This document shows, piece by piece, positions 1 to 7,903 of a stretch of 64,000 nucleotides of DNA (positions are counted from its first letter, which is position 1; every line of letters begins with the position of its first letter). The notes under the pieces are model-generated. The model saw only the letters and a list, made by a program, of their open reading frames with translations. It searched no databases and was not told the DNA's origin. The position numbers and the translations under genes were made by a program. The stretch is from the NCBI GenBank assembly GCA_046152925.1, contig JBJXFX010000154.1, positions 1-64,000 of the forward strand. Reading direction: 5' to 3'. This DNA comes from CAMAUF01 sp046152925 (GTDB taxonomy: Bacteria; Chloroflexota; Dehalococcoidia; Tepidiformales; Tepidiformaceae).

Positions 1-485
1 CCCGCCGCAGTCGCCTGGACGGCCCTCGTCGTGAGGCCATGCTTCGCGGCGACCGTGTTCCACGCGGCCACCTCCACCATGATTTCGCCGAGCCGGCCCG
101 GCTGCGGTTGCCACGCGGTGGTGCTCATCAGCGAACCGGGGGCTTGGCGCGCGGGGATGCCACCCTCGAAGCCCGGCAGGTCCTGGTTGACGCTGTTGGC
201 GAGGAGGGTTGCGGAAGGGTTCGGCGCCCACAGCACTTCCTGGACAAACTGCTGCCACTGCGCGTCGGCCGCCTGTGCGTCGTTGAAGGCGCCGAGCGCT
301 GCCATGTCGGGCAGGGCGATCAGGTAGGCCAGGCGGCCGGAGTTGGATCCGCCGTACATCGACTGGATGACGGAGACCTGGCCGCCGAGCCGTTCGTGGA
401 TCGCCTTGGCACGGACCATGTTTGCGAGCACGTCCGCGGTCCTGCCTGGGTTCACTTGCCATGTCGCGTTGGTAAAAACAGCCAC
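1..485 (-). CDS. Tandem dimeric alpha/beta-barrel protein (NIPSNAP/ABM-like), 3' end cut by window
   Basis: Reading from a GTG at 485 gives an uninterrupted frame that runs off the left edge (161 codons seen). A strong Shine-Dalgarno (AGGAGGTGG, 493-501) sits 7 bases upstream of the GTG, which decides the start. The protein shows two similar halves: an N-terminal unit beginning VFTNATWQVNPGR and a second beginning STTAWQPQPGR, each with a strand, a Pro-Gly turn and a helix, as in dimeric alpha/beta-barrel (ferredoxin-like) proteins. No catalytic motif is recognisable. It lies downstream of the thiolase/DUF35 genes on the same strand but is separated from them by a strong hairpin, so it is probably its own unit. 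The family assignment is tentative; the existence of the gene is well supported. Confidence 0.7.
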   Translation of the reverse strand, partial: MAVFTNATWQVNPGRTADVLANMVRAKAIHERLGGQVSVIQSMYGGSNSGRLAYLIALPDMAALGAFNDAQAADAQWQQFVQEVLWAPNPSATLLANSVNQDLPGFEGGIPARQAPGSLMSTTAWQPQPGRLGEIMVEVAAWNTVAAKHGLTTRAVQATAA

Positions 486-579
486 TGGTGGACCACCTCC
501 TGGGGGTCGCCGCGGACACTAACGGTACCGGATAGTTTGTCAAGTGACCCAGTTCACAGAACGATGGTTGTTGGGAGTC

Positions 580-627
580 GGCTCTCCGCCAGGCCCGTGA
601 CGTGCGTCGCGGGCCTGGCGGAGAGCC
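580..627 (-). terminator. Strong hairpin downstream of the thiolase gene
   Basis: A perfect 18-bp inverted repeat (580-597 with 610-627) encloses a 12-base loop. It lies 16 bases past the thiolase stop codon and upstream of the next minus-strand gene. There is no clear U-tract, so it may act as a hairpin terminator or as an mRNA 3'-end stabiliser. Confidence 0.7.
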
Positions 628-643
628 TATCAAGAGCCCGGCT

Positions 644-1786
644 TTACGGGGCTTCGTTTGAGAAGATGATCGTGCCGCTCGCGCCGAACATGCCTCCGAC
701 CCCATGACTGACGCCAACTTTGACGTCCGGCACTTGGGCCGCCGCGGTGCCGCGCATCTGCCGGACGCTCTCTTGGAGCGCAAACATGCCGTACATCCCC
801 GAGTGCGCGTAGCTGAGGCCGCCGCCGTTCGTGTTCAACGGCAGCTTGCCGCCAGGACGCGTGTGGCCCGCTTGGATGAAGGCCGGCGCTTCGCCGCGGC
901 CGACGAAGCCGAGGTCTTCGAGGCCGTAGAGCGGGAGATGGGCGAAGGCGTCGTAAATCATCAGGTGGTCGACGTCGGCGTGGCTGATCCCGGCCTCGTC
1001 GAACGCCTTCTTGCCGGAGACGCGGAACGCCTTCGAACTCGTCAGGTCTTCCATTTGGCTGACCATCGGGGTTTCGACGCTCTCGCCGGTGCCGAGGATG
1101 TAGACGGGCTTCGTCGGGAAGTCCTTCGCACGCTCAGCCGAGGTGAGGATGAGGGCGCCGCCGCCGTCGCTCACCAGGCAGCACTCCAGCAAGTGGAAGG
1201 GCCAGGCGATCAGCCGCGAATTGAGCACGTCTTCGACGGTGATCGGGTCCTTCATCGCCGCGCGCGGGTTCCGGCTCGCCCATTCGCGCTGGACGACCGC
1301 AACGGTCGCAAGCTGTTCCTCGGTGACGCCGTACTGCTTCATGTAGCGGAGGACGGGGATCGTGAAGGTGCTCGGGGCGCCAAAGGGGCCGTATGGCGTC
1401 TCGAACTGGCCGGTAAGGGTCGAGGGGCCAGCGCCGAATCCGCCGCGGCCAATACCGGAGCGGCCACTCTCGCCGTGAGTGATGAGGACGGTGTTGCAGA
1501 GCCCCTCGTTGATCGCGGCGGCGGCATGGCGGACGTGGAGCATGAACGAGCAACCGCCGACAGAGGTGCCATCGACGTACGTCGGCGTGATCCCGAGGTA
1601 CCAGGCGATCTCGGTCGGCGATTGGCCGGCGCAGGCGACGCCGTCGATGTCCTTGGGCGAAAGGCCGCAGTCGGCCATGGCGTTCAGGGCGGCATCGGCG
1701 TGCAAGCCCATCTGCGAAAGGCTGGGGATGACCCCGAGTTCGGTGGTCTCGGAAGCGCCGACGATGGCGACACTCTTGCGTTTCAT
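644..1786 (-). CDS. Thiolase family protein (SCP-x / acetyl-CoA acetyltransferase-like)
   Basis: 380 residues, the usual length for SCP2-type thiolases, which catalyse thiolytic or aldol-type carbon-carbon bond chemistry on acyl-CoA substrates. The nucleophilic-cysteine loop reads GGCS with Cys79. The glycine-rich NTNGGG segment lies near residue 320, and the C-terminal HGVGG loop carries His361. A typical second C-terminal Cys of degradative thiolases (CxG) is not seen, which is common in SCP-x-like members. The gene follows a DUF35 OB-fold gene with a 4-base gap. This pairing is characteristic of thiolase/DUF35 complexes, in which the small protein helps handle the CoA substrate. Substrate is unknown; lipid or side-chain beta-oxidation is likely. 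Confidence 0.88.
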   Translation of the reverse strand: MKRKSVAIVGASETTELGVIPSLSQMGLHADAALNAMADCGLSPKDIDGVACAGQSPTEIAWYLGITPTYVDGTSVGGCSFMLHVRHAAAAINEGLCNTVLITHGESGRSGIGRGGFGAGPSTLTGQFETPYGPFGAPSTFTIPVLRYMKQYGVTEEQLATVAVVQREWASRNPRAAMKDPITVEDVLNSRLIAWPFHLLECCLVSDGGGALILTSAERAKDFPTKPVYILGTGESVETPMVSQMEDLTSSKAFRVSGKKAFDEAGISHADVDHLMIYDAFAHLPLYGLEDLGFVGRGEAPAFIQAGHTRPGGKLPLNTNGGGLSYAHSGMYGMFALQESVRQMRGTAAAQVPDVKVGVSHGVGGMFGASGTIIFSNEAP

Positions 1787-1790
1787 CGGG

Positions 1791-2210
1791 CTATTTCCCC
1801 ACCGGCTTGAAGGTTGGAAGGCTGATCTCGTCGTTGGCTGGCGTCGGCGAAAGCTCGACGGCCATATCGAGGACGAGGTTCTCGGGGGTCTGTTCCACGC
1901 CGACGATCGTCGTCATCAGGCGCGGCCCTTCGTCGAGGTCGACGATACAGATACCGTAGGGCGCTTCGAAGCCGGGGGCGGGGCGATGATTGATGACGTA
2001 GCTGGCGAGCTTGCCGCGGCCGGAGGCCTGGAACGAGCTCACGTCGCGGGAGCCGCAGCCGGGGCAGAACGGCCGCGGTGGGAAGTAGACCTTGCTGCTG
2101 CATTTCGCGTCGTTGCAGCGCTGAAGGATGAACTTGCCCTGCTTGACGCCGTCCCAGAACTCCTGGGTTTCGGGCGTCGCTTTGGGCGCGGGTTTGCGGA
2201 CGTCTGGCAC
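1791..2210 (-). CDS. Zn-ribbon/OB-fold protein (DUF35), thiolase partner
   Basis: 139 residues with the DUF35 layout: an N-terminal helix (ETQEFWDGVKQGK), a rubredoxin-like zinc ribbon with Cys32, Cys37, Cys49 and Cys52, then an OB-fold (residues about 58-125, including YGICIVDLDEG). Proteins of this family bind acyl-CoA and form complexes with thiolases or hydratases. Here the thiolase gene follows after 4 bases, so the two are almost certainly co-transcribed. The start is the ATG preceding PDVRKPAP. The 230 bases upstream separate it from a divergent HD-domain gene. Confidence 0.88.
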   Translation of the reverse strand: MPDVRKPAPKATPETQEFWDGVKQGKFILQRCNDAKCSSKVYFPPRPFCPGCGSRDVSSFQASGRGKLASYVINHRPAPGFEAPYGICIVDLDEGPRLMTTIVGVEQTPENLVLDMAVELSPTPANDEISLPTFKPVGK

Positions 2211-2282
2211 GCTATCCCTCGATCAGCGGAAGTCCGGGTCTTCCGAGGAAGGCCCGGCAGGTACCCTCTGTCTACGTGGGCG

Positions 2283-2333
2283 GGGTGTCAGGGGCAAGCG
2301 GAGAGCGCAGTCGAGCGCTCATCCATGACACCC
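2283..2333. promoter_or_regulatory. Inverted repeat in divergent intergenic region
   Basis: GGGTGTCA at 2283-2290 is exactly repeated in inverted orientation as TGACACCC at 2326-2333, with 35 bases between. It lies in the 230-base gap between the divergently transcribed DUF35 and HD-domain genes. Position and symmetry suggest a possible operator, but an 8-bp arm can arise by chance in GC-rich DNA. Confidence 0.25.
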
Positions 2334-2440
2334 AAGACGCTCCGGCATGTCCGCCGTGACGAGGTTGTGACCGCCTGTGTCCCGGCGCTACAGCGGTCGA
2401 TTCTCCAGGTACGCTCCAACCCAACGGGAGAGAACCGCGC

Positions 2441-3769
2441 ATGGTTTCTCGTGCACCGATCTCGACGCCTCGCCCGGAGTACGTCGACCCCACCCTGTTC
2501 GAAGAAGCCGGCCCCGGCGGGTTGCCTCGGCTGACACGCGGCGCGCTTTTGGCCCCGCTCAGCCGAGCCTTCGACCTGGCGGAAGGGCGCAAGCCCGGCC
2601 ACGCCCAACGGGTCGCCTACATCGCCCTCGCCGTCGCCCAAAGCCTCAAGCTTCGGGACGCGCAGGTCGAAGAGGTGTACTTCGCCGCGCTGCTGCACGA
2701 CATCGGCATGGCCTCGATGCCAGCCGCACCGACGCCGGCGCCAGGGCTTAGCGCGAACTTCCTGGCCGGTGGCCCGAGCTCCCGCACCATCCGGACGGCC
2801 CGGCCTTCCGGCGGCTGGGGCCAGCTCCTGGCGGCCTTGAACGTGCACTGCGAGAACGGCGCGACCATCGCGCGCCGGCTCTCGCTCTCCGAGGGCGTGG
2901 CCCAGGCCGTGCTCGCCCACCACGACACATGGGACCAGGCGACCGGCCGGAAGCCTTCCGTGATCGCGCGGATCGTCGCCGCCGCCGACCGAATGGAGTC
3001 GATGCTCGACGCCGACCTTTCACCGCTTGCCGTCCGCCGGCGCGGTCCGCAACTGATGCGCGAAATGTCGGGCTCGGAGCTCGACCCGGACATCGCCGAC
3101 CGCCTCGCGAAACTTGCCTCGGCCGACCCCTTCTGGATCGGCTTCTACGACAACGACCTCACTTCCACGCTGATGACGATGAACATCGGCGCCCCGTTGG
3201 ACCGCGAGAGCTTCCTTGATGTGCTGACGGTGGTCGCGGACGTGGTGGATGCCCGCAACGGGCGCGAGCGCGGTCGTGGGCGCCGCGTGGCGGAGATGGC
3301 ACGCAAGATGGGCGCCGCCTGCGAGCTCAGCGACCGGCGCGCCGACCTGATCATGGCGGCAGCCCTCCTCCAGGACATCGGGACCTTGGGCGTTTCGACC
3401 CAAGTCCTCAGCAAGCCCGACATCTTGTCGATCGAAGAGCTCGGGCTCGTCCAGCAGCATCCAGTGCACGCTCGCGAGGTCCTGAGCGAGATTCCCGGCC
3501 TCGGCGCCGCCGCCTGGTGGGTCGGCTGTCACCACGAACGCGTCGACGGCAAGGGCTACCCGGGGATGCTCCAAGGCACGGAAGTGCCCATGGAGGCGCA
3601 AATCATCGGGATGGCCGAGGCCTACGACGCGCTGACGAGCGACCGGCCCTACCGCCGCGCGATGGACGCGACGGACGCCGTCGCCGTGATGCGCGGGCTT
3701 TCCGGCACGCGATTCGACGGCACGCTCGTCGAGCGGTTCATCGCGAAGGTCGACTTGCTCCAGCGCTAA
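2441..3769 (+). CDS. Tandem HD-domain protein: intact HD plus degenerate HD-GYP
   Basis: 442 residues with two HD-type modules. The N-terminal one has His54, the HDIG pair His86/Asp87, and a later His160-His161-Asp162, consistent with a metal-binding phosphohydrolase site. The C-terminal one carries the HD-GYP hallmark HHERVDGKGYP (364-374) and His340. However, its HD motif reads QDIG (311-314), and the usual GHS-type His before the first helix is replaced by a Gly/Arg stretch (RERGRG, near 276). It is therefore probably inactive as a c-di-GMP phosphodiesterase, unless the N-terminal half supplies activity. No membrane segment or receiver domain is visible. A GGGAGAG ribosome site precedes the ATG at 2441. 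Confidence 0.8.
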   Translation: MVSRAPISTPRPEYVDPTLFEEAGPGGLPRLTRGALLAPLSRAFDLAEGRKPGHAQRVAYIALAVAQSLKLRDAQVEEVYFAALLHDIGMASMPAAPTPAPGLSANFLAGGPSSRTIRTARPSGGWGQLLAALNVHCENGATIARRLSLSEGVAQAVLAHHDTWDQATGRKPSVIARIVAAADRMESMLDADLSPLAVRRRGPQLMREMSGSELDPDIADRLAKLASADPFWIGFYDNDLTSTLMTMNIGAPLDRESFLDVLTVVADVVDARNGRERGRGRRVAEMARKMGAACELSDRRADLIMAAALLQDIGTLGVSTQVLSKPDILSIEELGLVQQHPVHAREVLSEIPGLGAAAWWVGCHHERVDGKGYPGMLQGTEVPMEAQIIGMAEAYDALTSDRPYRRAMDATDAVAVMRGLSGTRFDGTLVERFIAKVDLLQR

Positions 3770-3825
3770 CCTGCACAAGCGCGACCGAACGGCTGGCGTA
3801 CAATGAGCGCGCGCCGGGAGGTCAC

Positions 3826-4461
3826 ATGCATACCACGGTTATTTCGGTCACCCGCCAGGTCGGCACAGGCGGCGAAGAGGTCGCCCGCGAAGTCGCCGAC
3901 CGGCTCGGCTTCCGCCTGGTCGACTACCAGGTGATCCAGGCGGCCGCCGAAGAAGCCGGCGTCTCGCCGGAAACGGTCAGCGAGGCCGAGCACACGCCAT
4001 CCTTGATGACACGCATCCTTGAAGCCCTCGCTCGCACGCCGAGCATGCCGGTCGCCGCCTGGGCGGACCCGCTGCCCCTGACGACGAGCCCGCTCTTCAC
4101 CTCGACGGACTACCGGAAGTTCGTGGAGGAGGTAACGCGGGACCGCGCCGACGCTGGCCAGTGCGTGGTCGTCGGGCACGCTTCAGGCGTCATCCTGAAG
4201 GACCGGATCGACACCCTGCGCGTGCTGATCACCGGTTCGCCACAAGTGCGCGCGCGCCGGATCATGGCCGGCATGGGCGTCGATGAGAAGACCGCGCTGC
4301 GGACCGTCGAGCGCACCGACGCCGAACGCGTCGAATACTTCCGTCGCTTCTACGACACGGGGTTCTTGACACCTTGCGCATACGATCTTTGCGTCAATTC
4401 CGACCATTTGAACGCCATCCAAGTCGCCAAGCTCATCGTGCAGGCGGCGGAGTTGCGCTAG
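3826..4461 (+). CDS. Cytidylate kinase-like family protein
   Basis: 211 residues from the ATG at 3826, preceded by GGGAGG. The N-terminus VISVTRQVGTGGEEVAREVA matches the P-loop region of the cytidylate-kinase-like family (PF13189-type), in which a GSGG/GTGG loop replaces the classical P-loop. The segment VVVGHASGVIL (about residues 110-120), followed by VLITGSPQVRARRI, resembles the strand and Arg-containing segment of nucleoside monophosphate kinases. The genuine cmk for CMP phosphorylation is usually more canonical, so substrate is uncertain. The reading frame is open well upstream of 3826, but that part overlaps the HD gene and has no family resemblance. The downstream lipoprotein frame overlaps its 3' end. 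Confidence 0.75.
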   Translation: MHTTVISVTRQVGTGGEEVAREVADRLGFRLVDYQVIQAAAEEAGVSPETVSEAEHTPSLMTRILEALARTPSMPVAAWADPLPLTTSPLFTSTDYRKFVEEVTRDRADAGQCVVVGHASGVILKDRIDTLRVLITGSPQVRARRIMAGMGVDEKTALRTVERTDAERVEYFRRFYDTGFLTPCAYDLCVNSDHLNAIQVAKLIVQAAELR

Positions 4462-5036
4462 GCCTCGTGCTCGCCGTCGCGCTCCTCGCCGGCTGTGGCG
4501 GTGACGACGACGAGCCTGTGGCTACGCCATCGCCGGGTGGAAGCCCACCAACGGCCTCCACCGGGACGCCCGCCGCGGCGCTGACGCCCGGTGGGATCCT
4601 GCCGACCATGGCGTCGTTCGGCTTCCGGCGCACGGAGCCGGAGAAGGTCGCCGCCCCCGGCGGCCTGGACATCGCGTTCAGCATCTACGAGCGGACGACC
4701 GAGCCGAAGGTGCAGGCGCGCGCCGAAGTCCGGGTCTACGCGAATGAGGCAGCCGCCAGGGCCGACTACCCAACCCAATCCGAAGGCTGGAAGACACCGC
4801 CGCCGGACGTGTTCAACACGGACCTCAAGAACGTCTCGGCGCCCGCCCTCGGGGGGATGGCGGAAGCGGTCGGGTATGTGGCGACGGCCGTGGACCAGGA
4901 ACGGAATCGCGTCTGGACGGATGTCTACCGCATCGGGCGCGTGGTCGTCGTCCAACACGTGCTCGGACGGCAAGAGGCCGACACTAACCCTATCCGGCTG
5001 GAGCTTTCCTCGCAGATCAGGGCGCAGGTCCGCTAA
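4374..5036 (+). CDS. Predicted lipoprotein, unknown function
   Basis: 220 residues if translation starts at the TTG at 4374. The lipobox LLAGC (Cys41 by that numbering) follows a hydrophobic run preceded by arginines, so this is probably a diacylglyceryl-anchored extracytoplasmic protein. An acidic, Ser/Thr/Pro-rich linker follows the Cys, then a compact domain of about 140 residues (from FGFRRTEPEK) with no family I recognise. The start is uncertain: a GTG at 4467 would leave no basic n-region, so the true start must lie within the 88 bases overlapping the cytidylate-kinase-like gene (TTG at 4374 or 4389). The stop is 20 bases before the hydrolase gene, suggesting co-transcription. Confidence 0.65.
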   Translation: MRIRSLRQFRPFERHPSRQAHRAGGGVALGLVLAVALLAGCGGDDDEPVATPSPGGSPPTASTGTPAAALTPGGILPTMASFGFRRTEPEKVAAPGGLDIAFSIYERTTEPKVQARAEVRVYANEAAARADYPTQSEGWKTPPPDVFNTDLKNVSAPALGGMAEAVGYVATAVDQERNRVWTDVYRIGRVVVVQHVLGRQEADTNPIRLELSSQIRAQVR

Positions 5037-5056
5037 GCACCCAAGGAGGCCTATGC

Positions 5057-6352
5057 ATGGCCGTCGAACCAAGCGAGTCCCGAGTCAGGCGCCTGCCATT
5101 CGCCTTCAGCCAACTCGACCCGAGCGTGCGTCGCGAAATCGTCTACCTCGATGCGAGCGACGGCGCCCAAAGCAGCGGCGTCCTGTACGAGCCCGGCCGC
5201 GGCGAACCCAAGACGGCCGTCTACCTCATGCATCCGCGCGGCGAGTTTACGCGGCATTATGTCGTTCCCGGCCTGACAGCGGCAGGCTACGCTGTCTTCG
5301 GACAAAACAGCCGGTACCTGAACAACGACACGCACATGATCCACGAGCGACTGCTCCTCGACATCGCGGCTGGCATGCGGCATCTCCGTGAGCGCGGGTT
5401 CGAGCGCATCGTGTTGCTCGGGAACAGTGGCGGCGGGTCGTTGCTCGGGTTCTATCAGTCGCAGGCGAGCCGCCGGCCCGGCGAGCGGATCACCGCCGCG
5501 CCAGGCGGCGAGCCGGTCGCCCTCGGGGACGAAATCATGCCCGAAGGCGACCTCTACATCGCGGTGGCGGCGCACCTCGGCGAAGGGCGCTTCATGCTCA
5601 ACGTCCTGGACCCGAGTGTGCCCGACGAATCTGACCCCGAGAGCCTCGACCCGGCCTGGGACATGTATAACCCGGCGAACGGCTACCGGACGTGGCCAGC
5701 GCCGAGCACCTACGACCGCGCCTGGCTCGCGGAGTACCGAACCCGCCAGCGTGAACGGAACCGGCGCCTCGACGCCATCGCCCGCGAATGGATCGACGAA
5801 GCGCAGCGGGCCCGGACGCAGCTCCGTTCCGATTGGTATGGCGCCGCCAGCCCGGAGGAGCAGTACCCGGTCGCCCGGCGGGCAAGGCTCGGCCGTTACC
5901 TGGTCATCTATCGCACGCTCGCGAATCCAGCCTACCTCGACCCAAGCATCGAGCCGAACCGCCGGCCACTCGGCTCCATCTTCTCACCGGCGGACCCGAT
6001 CATCGGGAACTACGCGCACGGCGGGCTCGCCCGGCTGATGACGCCCGGCGCCTGGCTCAGCACCTGGAGCGGCCTGAGCAGCCAGGCGGACCTCCCGGAC
6101 ACGATTGCTCATGTCACGATCCCAACGCTGATCGTCTACGCGGACGGCGACTCGGACATCTTCCCGTCGGAACAGCGTGAGATCTTTGAAAAGAGCGGCG
6201 CGTCAGACAAGCAGCTCTGGGACCTTCCCTGGGCAGACCATTACCTCAACCCCGTGGGCGCGGAAGGCCCGCAACTGAAGGACCCACGCGACCGCCTGAT
6301 CGAGATGATCGTGCCCTGGATGCAAGACCGGGGGGCTGACGGCCTAACTTAA
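5057..6352 (+). CDS. Alpha/beta hydrolase family protein
   Basis: 431 residues. The nucleophile elbow is GNSGG with Ser124. A candidate acid lies in YADGDSDIF (about residue 375) and the catalytic His in WADHYLN (about residue 398), in the right order for an alpha/beta hydrolase triad. A long helical, charged insertion (about 175-300) forms a cap. No signal peptide, so cytoplasmic. AAGGAGG lies 7-8 bases before the ATG. Substrate cannot be predicted: an esterase or C-C hydrolase acting on a hydrophobic substrate is plausible. It follows the lipoprotein gene by 20 bases. Confidence 0.8.
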   Translation: MAVEPSESRVRRLPFAFSQLDPSVRREIVYLDASDGAQSSGVLYEPGRGEPKTAVYLMHPRGEFTRHYVVPGLTAAGYAVFGQNSRYLNNDTHMIHERLLLDIAAGMRHLRERGFERIVLLGNSGGGSLLGFYQSQASRRPGERITAAPGGEPVALGDEIMPEGDLYIAVAAHLGEGRFMLNVLDPSVPDESDPESLDPAWDMYNPANGYRTWPAPSTYDRAWLAEYRTRQRERNRRLDAIAREWIDEAQRARTQLRSDWYGAASPEEQYPVARRARLGRYLVIYRTLANPAYLDPSIEPNRRPLGSIFSPADPIIGNYAHGGLARLMTPGAWLSTWSGLSSQADLPDTIAHVTIPTLIVYADGDSDIFPSEQREIFEKSGASDKQLWDLPWADHYLNPVGAEGPQLKDPRDRLIEMIVPWMQDRGADGLT

Positions 6353-6473
6353 TCGCCATAACAACACATTGCCCTGTGAATTGTGGACGTAAGGGCTTCC
6401 CGTGGTTGACGAAATGCGTATACTTCGTGGCGATTCCGAACCGCGTTCGAGTCCTGAAAGCTGGAGAAACGCT

Positions 6474-7229
6474 GTGGCCCCCAACGGCGTGCAACCCACC
6501 AATTTCAGGAGTTGTCTGTTGCTGGCCCCACGGCAAAGCGCGACACTCCCGTTCATCCGAACCCTCCACAGCGCTGGCTTTGCCGTGCTGGAGCGGTCTA
6601 TCGACCAAGCGACGGTCGCGCTTGCCGCAAGCGGCGAGTTCGAACTGGTCGCCTGGTTCGCCACTGGCAGCGCTGCCGAGGCGACGGCGTTCCGTCGTGT
6701 CCATGCGGCCGGCCAGCCACTCGTCGTGCTCTTCGAAGATGCGACGGCGGCCCTCGTGGCCGACGCCTTGGTCAACGGCGCCGACGCCTGCCTCCAGGTC
6801 GACGCCGATGCCCGTGTGGTCGTCGCGCAGCTGCACGCCGTCTTGCGGCGGCATCGCCCTACGGGGGCGGCCGAGCGCAACGGGATCCTCGAAGTCGGCG
6901 ACTTGCGCCTCGACCTCGACCGCTGCGAGCTCGAACGCGCGGGCCAACCGGTCTCCCTCACCGCGAGCGAATTCCGGATCCTCGAGTACATGGCGCGGAA
7001 CGCTGGCCGCGTGCTGAAGCCACACGAGGTGCTCAACGCCGTCACGGGCGAATACGAGTACACCGCGCGAGAGGCGCAAGAAGTGTTCAAAGTCTACGTG
7101 CGCCGGATCCGCCGGAAGCTCGAGCCTTCATTCGAGGAGCCGCAGTACCTCGTCACCGCGCGCGGCTTTGGCTATCGCCTTGAAGGCGCTCCGCGCTTGG
7201 CCGGGCAGCGTGCCGTGGCCACCGCGTAA
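6474..7229 (+). CDS. OmpR/PhoB-type winged-helix regulator with degenerate receiver-like domain
   Basis: 251 residues from the GTG at 6474, which has GGAG seven bases upstream; in-frame GTG (6402) and ATG (6414) are alternatives. The last 100 residues form a Trans_reg_C winged helix: ILEVGDLRLDLDRCE, LTASEFRILEYMARN, VYVRRIRRKLE and a C-terminal RGFGYRLE hairpin are all typical. The N-terminal 120 residues (SCLLLAPRQSATLPFIR...) resemble a receiver fold, including an ALVNGADACLQ stretch and a following helix. They lack the acidic triplet and the phosphoacceptor Asp after strand 3, so phosphorylation is unlikely. No sensor kinase gene adjoins. TATACT at 6419-6424 could be a -10 element. Confidence 0.8.
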   Translation: MAPNGVQPTNFRSCLLLAPRQSATLPFIRTLHSAGFAVLERSIDQATVALAASGEFELVAWFATGSAAEATAFRRVHAAGQPLVVLFEDATAALVADALVNGADACLQVDADARVVVAQLHAVLRRHRPTGAAERNGILEVGDLRLDLDRCELERAGQPVSLTASEFRILEYMARNAGRVLKPHEVLNAVTGEYEYTAREAQEVFKVYVRRIRRKLEPSFEEPQYLVTARGFGYRLEGAPRLAGQRAVATA

Positions 7230-7247
7230 GTCGTCCCCTCGGGTTGG

Positions 7248-7281
7248 GCGGTGGCCGTCACCTCTCCCAGACGGCCACCGC
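7248..7281 (+). terminator. 12-bp hairpin after the winged-helix regulator gene
   Basis: GCGGTGGCCGTC (7248-7259) pairs perfectly with GACGGCCACCGC (7270-7281) around a 10-base loop, 18 bases after the regulator stop. No U-tract follows, so it is either an unusual terminator or an mRNA-stabilising hairpin. Confidence 0.6.
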
Positions 7282-7356
7282 GCAGCCACCTCGCAACGCC
7301 CTGTCCACCGAACCTCAACTGCTGTCACCTAACGTCCTCCCGAGTGGTGGACCTCC

Positions 7357-7842
7357 ATGCCGGATCGTGACCCCGAGGAAGAAGCCCTCCTGCGCCGCCT
7401 GAACGCGACCGCCGGCGGCGAGCTTCCGTTCGAGCAGCTCCGCCGGCGCTACGACGCCCTCAGAGACGACTACCTCGGCCTCTTGCTGCGCCTCGAACAG
7501 GTCGAGGCGCAGGCGGCGGAACGCAGTCCGCGACCTCGGATGGTCGATCTCCTGCTGGAACCGCTGACGCTGCTCCGCGACGAATACGCCTCTGCGGCCG
7601 GGGCGATCCAGCACGTGGTCGATGGCCTCGAACGGCTCGCGAGCGCAACCCTGCGAGCACAGCGGCCGGCTGCCGCTCTCGCGGATCAGCCTTCGGACGC
7701 GCGGGTCCAGGTCGATGTCCGCGGGCCGGAGGTCGGCACGATGCTGCACTTTCGCGAAGAGCTTGAAGCGCTCCCCGGCGTGCGCCGCGTGACCATCACG
7801 GCGGCCGACCACGAACGCGCGACGTTCTTGGTCGACCTTTGA
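7357..7842 (+). CDS. Hypothetical coiled-coil protein
   Basis: 161 residues, not recognised. The first 60 residues are strongly charged and helical (RYDALRDDYLGLLLRLEQVEAQ), consistent with a coiled coil. A second helical stretch spans about 62-95. The last 45 residues (ARVQVDVRGPEVGTMLHFREELEALPGVRRVTI...FLVDL) have the beta-alpha-beta-beta pattern of a small ferredoxin-like domain, with the LPGV turn seen in many regulatory or dimerisation modules. It sits between the winged-helix regulator and the enoyl-CoA hydratase, with no operon partner that suggests a role. No strong ribosome site is visible before the ATG, so the start is less certain. Confidence 0.6.
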   Translation: MPDRDPEEEALLRRLNATAGGELPFEQLRRRYDALRDDYLGLLLRLEQVEAQAAERSPRPRMVDLLLEPLTLLRDEYASAAGAIQHVVDGLERLASATLRAQRPAAALADQPSDARVQVDVRGPEVGTMLHFREELEALPGVRRVTITAADHERATFLVDL

Positions 7843-7903
7843 CCGCCGCTTGACGGCCAAGCCCAGAGGGGAAGAATCCTCCGCAGCAGGAGGTCTCCCA
7901 GCA

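Noticed and set aside
704..1810. Long plus-strand open frame opposite the thiolase gene
   Set aside because: Antisense shadow; composition is Arg/Asp/Val-rich with no family similarity, whereas the minus strand has clear thiolase motifs.
6406..6424. TTGACG followed by TATACT as a promoter
   Set aside because: The spacing is only 7 bases, too short for a -35/-10 pair; the TATACT alone is kept as a possible -10.
6440..6460. tRNA T-loop-like sequence TTCGAGTC
   Set aside because: No pairing arms or acceptor stem around it.
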